Assembly: GCA_009731425.1 (NCBI GenBank)
Contig: AP018794.1
Span: 1,247,960 to 1,311,959, forward strand
Reading direction: 5' to 3'
Length of the DNA stretch: 64,000 nt
Source: Lachnospiraceae bacterium KM106-2
GTDB lineage: Bacteria; Bacillota; Clostridia; Lachnospirales; Lachnospiraceae
Part shown: piece after piece, positions 61,234 through 64,000 of the stretch
How positions within the stretch are numbered: position 1 is the stretch's first letter
How the letters are laid out: each line of letters opens with the position of its first letter
Position numbers and translations under genes: made by a program
Notes under the pieces: model-generated
Told to the model about the DNA's origin: nothing
The model's input: the letters and a program-made list of their open reading frames with translations, nothing else
Databases searched by the model: none

Positions 61234-62238
61234 CTATCCGATTTCAGCGAAATTCTTTTCAGCCCATTTAGAATCTTTAAAGACTGCTCTTCCAACACCG
61301 ATCAAATCAGCTTTATTATTTTCTAGTAATCTATCAGCATCTTTGATATCTGTAATACCACCTGTAAGAATTACCGGAATTGAGACTTGCTTCTTGATCG
61401 CTTCTGTCATTTCCGAAAAATAACCTGGTTCATTATGTCCTGGTAGTATAAATCCGCCCATTCCACCAGAAATATCCAGTAAGTTAACTCCCCATTCTTC
61501 AAATAATTTTGAAGCTTCAACGCTATCTTGAATGGTAGAACCACCTTCCATATAATCGCATCCGCCAAGACGAAGTGCAACGATATAGTCTTCTCCTACT
61601 TCCTTTCGAACAGCATCAATGATTTCATGATGGATTCGTAATCTGCCTTCCAAAGTAGAACCAGTATAAGCATCGTTTCTTTTATTAACTAATGGCGAAT
61701 AAAATTGATTTAATAAGTATCCATGTGCAGAGTGAATTTCCACTCCATCAAAACCGGCTTCTTTTACACGTCTTGCAGCCATCGCAAAATCACTGATTAT
61801 TTGATCAATCTGCTCTTGTGTCATTTCTTCTGGCACAGCATCATTTCTTTTGAGTAGACCTACATTTGAAACTGCACTAGCACTAATACATGGCATTCCG
61901 GTTACGCTGTATGGAGCCGCTGCTCCGGCATGATTAATTTGAGCAATAACCTTAGACCCATTCTTATGAATAACATCCACGATTTTACGCAAGCCTTCTA
62001 CATCGCTGTCTCTTGATGCAGAAACTTGTCCTGCATCTGCTTTTCCCTGATGATTTACATAGCTATGTTCAGAGATAATTAGAGCGAAGTAACCACCTTT
62101 TGATTTTTCATCATAATAGTCCAATAATTCCTGTGTTACGACACCGTCTACTGTTTTGGATGTTGCCATCGGAGGCATTACCAAACGATTTTTAAATTCT
62201 ACACCATTGACTTCTATTGTTTTTGTAATAGTTCTCAC
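61234..62238 (-). CDS. Old Yellow Enzyme-type NADH:flavin oxidoreductase
   Basis: A 334-residue TIM-barrel FMN enzyme of the OYE family. FMN/substrate motifs are KNRLVMPPMATSKT, QINHAG, GVEIHSAHGYLLNQF (His pair and Tyr for ligand binding), NKRNDAYTGSTLEGRLR, VILTGGI and IGVGRAVFKD. It reduces activated C=C bonds with NAD(P)H. It is the short form, without the C-terminal NADH-binding and [4Fe-4S] domains of bai-type or 2,4-dienoyl-CoA reductases. The start is GTG 62238 with AGGAGAG 8 nt before it; a longer frame to 62301 is rejected. Native substrate unknown. Confidence 0.88.
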   Translation of the reverse strand: MRTITKTIEVNGVEFKNRLVMPPMATSKTVDGVVTQELLDYYDEKSKGGYFALIISEHSYVNHQGKADAGQVSASRDSDVEGLRKIVDVIHKNGSKVIAQINHAGAAAPYSVTGMPCISASAVSNVGLLKRNDAVPEEMTQEQIDQIISDFAMAARRVKEAGFDGVEIHSAHGYLLNQFYSPLVNKRNDAYTGSTLEGRLRIHHEIIDAVRKEVGEDYIVALRLGGCDYMEGGSTIQDSVEASKLFEEWGVNLLDISGGMGGFILPGHNEPGYFSEMTEAIKKQVSIPVILTGGITDIKDADRLLENNKADLIGVGRAVFKDSKWAEKNFAEIG

Positions 62239-62428
62239 TTTATATTCTCTCCTAACGTTTGAACAATTAGTAATGCATTCATCTTTAATCATACTAATCA
62301 TCTTTCTATATGGTATTTTACAATATAGCTCCCCAAATGCAAAGAACGCACTATTTTGATAGATACTATCCTAAAAGTAAGTATCTTAGATACAGCGTTC
62401 TCATTCGTACACATCAAATCGATTCCAC

Positions 62429-62456
62429 AAAAAAGACAGGCTTTATGCCCGTCTTT
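62429..62456 (-). terminator. terminator of small helical protein gene
   Basis: Stem AAGACGGGC/GCCTGTCTT with a 5-base loop and TTTTTG on the minus strand, directly after the gene at 62461. Confidence 0.82.
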
Positions 62457-62460
62457 CTTG

Positions 62461-62631
62461 TTATAGCCCCATTTTCTCTTTCGCTCTCTCGCTCAGTTCT
62501 TTTGCTCTTTCCACTCCGTCCTTTGTCTTATTTACTGCTTTATCTTTTAATTCTTTCATTTCATCTTCTACTTTTTCATAACCTTTTTTCACATCATATT
62601 TCAATTGTTCTGTATCGATGATCTTATTCAT
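62461..62631 (-). CDS. small highly charged helical protein
   Basis: A 56-residue protein: MNKIIDTEQLKYDVKKGYEK, then alternating Lys/Glu segments such as VNKTKDGVERAKELSERAKE, ending KMGL. It is probably a single amphipathic helix or coiled coil, reminiscent of YtxH/CsbD-like or LEA-like stress proteins, but too short to assign. ATG 62631 has AAAGGA 10 nt upstream and a terminator follows the stop directly, so it is a real gene unit. It lies between the OYE gene and the secreted-protein pair. Confidence 0.72.
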   Translation of the reverse strand: MNKIIDTEQLKYDVKKGYEKVEDEMKELKDKAVNKTKDGVERAKELSERAKEKMGL

Positions 62632-62713
62632 AGTCAGTCTATCCTTTCTGCTGTTTCTTTCATTCTATTCCTATTTTTTCACTATTTTCAAAAGTTATGT
62701 AATTATTTCAAAG

Positions 62714-62748
62714 AAAAAGCTCTTAATAGAAATCTATTAAGAGCTTTT
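62714..62748 (-). terminator. terminator of secreted protein gene
   Basis: Stem AAAAGCTCTTAATAG/CTATTAAGAGCTTTT with a 5-base loop, followed by TTTC on the minus strand. Placed 12 nt after the stop. Confidence 0.9.
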
Positions 62749-62760
62749 GTATATCCAAAC

Positions 62761-63573
62761 CTAACCCCAAGCATAAGCTTCTTTATAAAAATTAAAATTT
62801 TTAAGCTTTAACCAGCCAAGTTTACCAGAACGGGTACGTACTTGAATACTTATTGTCGTACCTTCTTTCTTACAAGATACTTTATTCAAATAGACCACTT
62901 GACCTTTTGCAAGTGTAAACGCTTTCTTTGTTCCGGTTCGAGTCGTTGTAAATGTCACTTGCTTCGATAATGTATATGGTGACTTCTTCCAATTCGAACT
63001 AACCGGATAGATCGTAGGACTTGTCTTTACTAAAGTACCCTTCTTAATTTGATATTGTATGTCAACAAAATAGCATCCAAGACTTGTTTCATAGTATGGT
63101 GTATCAATTCTAACCGTTACCGTTCCATCGCCTTTTTGTGCATTAGCGATTGTTACTCTACCGCTAAATTCAGAATTACTCGTTCTTCTTGATGCAACTG
63201 CTTTTAGCTTCTTATTTTGATAACGTAAGATCTTCATGATTTCAAGACAATCACTATCTGAATTGAACTCAAAACAGATTTCTTTGTACTTGTCTTTTTT
63301 GTTAAAATCAGCTAGACACACTTTTCCAGGCCAACCATAAGACTCGGAATGACTATATACGTGTTTTCCATTAATATATAACTTTAAGATGCTTTTAGAC
63401 GAAGTTTCCAATGTTGTATACTTAAAAGTTTCTTTTCTTCCATCACCATTTAAATCAATCTTATAATTTTGTCCCTCTTTTAATTCGGTCACAGAAGCCG
63501 CATCTGCCTTAGTCGTTGGCATTAGAAATAATAAACATGCAGCTAATGTAAGCATTAGTAATTTCTTTTTCAT
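62761..63573 (-). CDS. secreted SH3-like/beta-rich protein, paralog 1
   Basis: A 270-residue exported protein. The signal peptide is KKKLLMLTLAACLLFLMPTT with cleavage near ADAA. After YKIDLNGDGRKETFKY, which resembles an FG-GAP/VCBS-like calcium-binding strand, come beta-rich segments. The C-terminal 90 residues (KKAFTLAKGQVVYLNKVSCKK, then GKLGWLKLKNFNFYKEAYAWG) look like a bacterial SH3 domain. The C-terminal half is clearly homologous to the partial gene at the right edge, so the two are tandem paralogs. No catalytic motif is seen. A cell-wall-binding role is inferred from the SH3-like part. Confidence 0.72.
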   Translation of the reverse strand: MKKKLLMLTLAACLLFLMPTTKADAASVTELKEGQNYKIDLNGDGRKETFKYTTLETSSKSILKLYINGKHVYSHSESYGWPGKVCLADFNKKDKYKEICFEFNSDSDCLEIMKILRYQNKKLKAVASRRTSNSEFSGRVTIANAQKGDGTVTVRIDTPYYETSLGCYFVDIQYQIKKGTLVKTSPTIYPVSSNWKKSPYTLSKQVTFTTTRTGTKKAFTLAKGQVVYLNKVSCKKEGTTISIQVRTRSGKLGWLKLKNFNFYKEAYAWG

Positions 63574-63632
63574 AACTTAGTTCTCCTTTGTTTACTCATA
63601 AAACTCATTATATCATGCCCTTTTCTCAAAAT

Positions 63633-64000
63633 CTATCCCCAGCCATAAGCTTCTTTATAAAATTTAGCATTCGTGATCTTCATCCATCCATACTTACCCG
63701 CTTTCGTTTTCACCTGAATATACATCGTATCGCCATCTTTCTTACAGAATACTCGGTTCAAGTAAACTTTCGTCCCTTTTTTAAGCGTAAATGCCTTTAC
63801 TTTTCCCGTACGAGTCTTCTTAAAGGTAATCTTCTTCGTTAAGGTATACTTCGAGCTCTTCCATACATTAGACGCTGGATATGTATTTTGTTTTACTTTC
63901 ACCAAAGTTCCAGATTTAATCTGGTATTTCATATCGATAAAATAACACCCTAAGCTATTTTGAAAAAATGGAGTATCTGCTTGGATCAATACGATTCCAT
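63633..64000 (-). CDS. secreted SH3-like/beta-rich protein, paralog 2 (partial)
   Basis: A C-terminal fragment of at least 122 residues, cut by the right edge of the window; the frame stays open to base 64000. The sequence TPFFQNSLGCYFIDMKYQIK and the ending GKYGWMKITNAKFYKEAYGWG align residue by residue with paralog 1 at 62761-63573 (DTPYYETSLGCYFVDIQYQI and FYKEAYAWG). The TTG at 63989 is not the true start. The two genes are 60 nt apart on one strand, so they are tandem duplicates probably expressed together. Confidence 0.75.
   Translation of the reverse strand, partial: GIVLIQADTPFFQNSLGCYFIDMKYQIKSGTLVKVKQNTYPASNVWKSSKYTLTKKITFKKTRTGKVKAFTLKKGTKVYLNRVFCKKDGDTMYIQVKTKAGKYGWMKITNAKFYKEAYGWG

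Noticed and set aside
1..64000. Prophage or conjugative element
   Set aside because: No integrase, terminase, portal, relaxase or type IV secretion genes are present; mobile content is one IS110 element and one IS3 remnant.

Overview
The window is a low-GC chromosomal segment of an anaerobic, probably spore-forming Firmicute, most likely a clostridial Lachnospiraceae-type bacterium. Support comes from the protein families: RecU, a long FtsA-like ATPase, a multiple-sugar ABC importer with YesN-type regulators, the ACT/PFL (UPF0237/UPF0210) pair and a CwlD-PdaA cortex pair. Strong AGGAGG-type ribosome binding sites and tRNAs without encoded CCA also fit. The species cannot be named from the window alone. 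Most genes lie on the minus strand.

Layout. 1-1.7 kb: a decayed methyltransferase, gene remnants, a small helical protein and tRNA-Gly(CCC). 1.7-7 kb: GNAT acetyltransferases, a nucleoside phosphorylase, two translationally coupled flavoproteins, a DinB-like protein and RecU. 7-15.6 kb: RNA modification (two pseudouridine synthases, an RsmF-like methyltransferase, a YgiQ radical SAM enzyme), a HAD phosphatase, a small alarmone synthetase and an M23 peptidase. 15.6-19.3 kb: a plus-strand purine permease under a guanine-class riboswitch, DMT transporters and an HPr-like protein without the phosphorylatable histidine. 19.4-21.1 kb: an IS110-family insertion sequence with a structured left non-coding region. 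21.2-34.3 kb: an LCP ligase, then a sugar-uptake region: an ABC importer (SBP, ATPase, permease), and upstream a membrane-anchored sugar-binding sensor, a histidine kinase, an AraC-type response regulator and a second lipoprotein SBP. 34.4-38.1 kb: the fruR-fruK-fruA operon, with four tandem 10-bp operator-like repeats over its promoter. 38.3-43.6 kb: CwlD/PdaA, a secreted leucine-rich-repeat protein and PepD. 43.6-54 kb: PFL/ACT, YycJ hydrolase, a GGDEF protein, an FtsA-like ATPase, CoaE, PolA and an anti-sigma-like zinc-finger protein.

54.3-64 kb is an accessory-looking stretch: tRNA-Leu(CAA), a decayed second tRNA 3' end 1.1 kb downstream, an IS3-family transposase remnant, secreted proteins and long gene-poor spacers. 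One spacer (58.7-59.05 kb) carries what looks like a complete type I toxin-antitoxin module: a 32-residue membrane peptide with a sequestered ribosome binding site, and a convergent short RNA with its own near-consensus promoter and a terminator overlapping the toxin 3' end. Next to it is a second probable small RNA with two degenerate repeats. These two loci are the best candidates for undescribed biology here.

Functional links: the sensor SBP-kinase-regulator set probably controls the neighbouring sugar importer, FruR the fructose PTS and kinase, and guanine the purine permease. CwlD and PdaA act in sequence to make muramic-delta-lactam in spore cortex.
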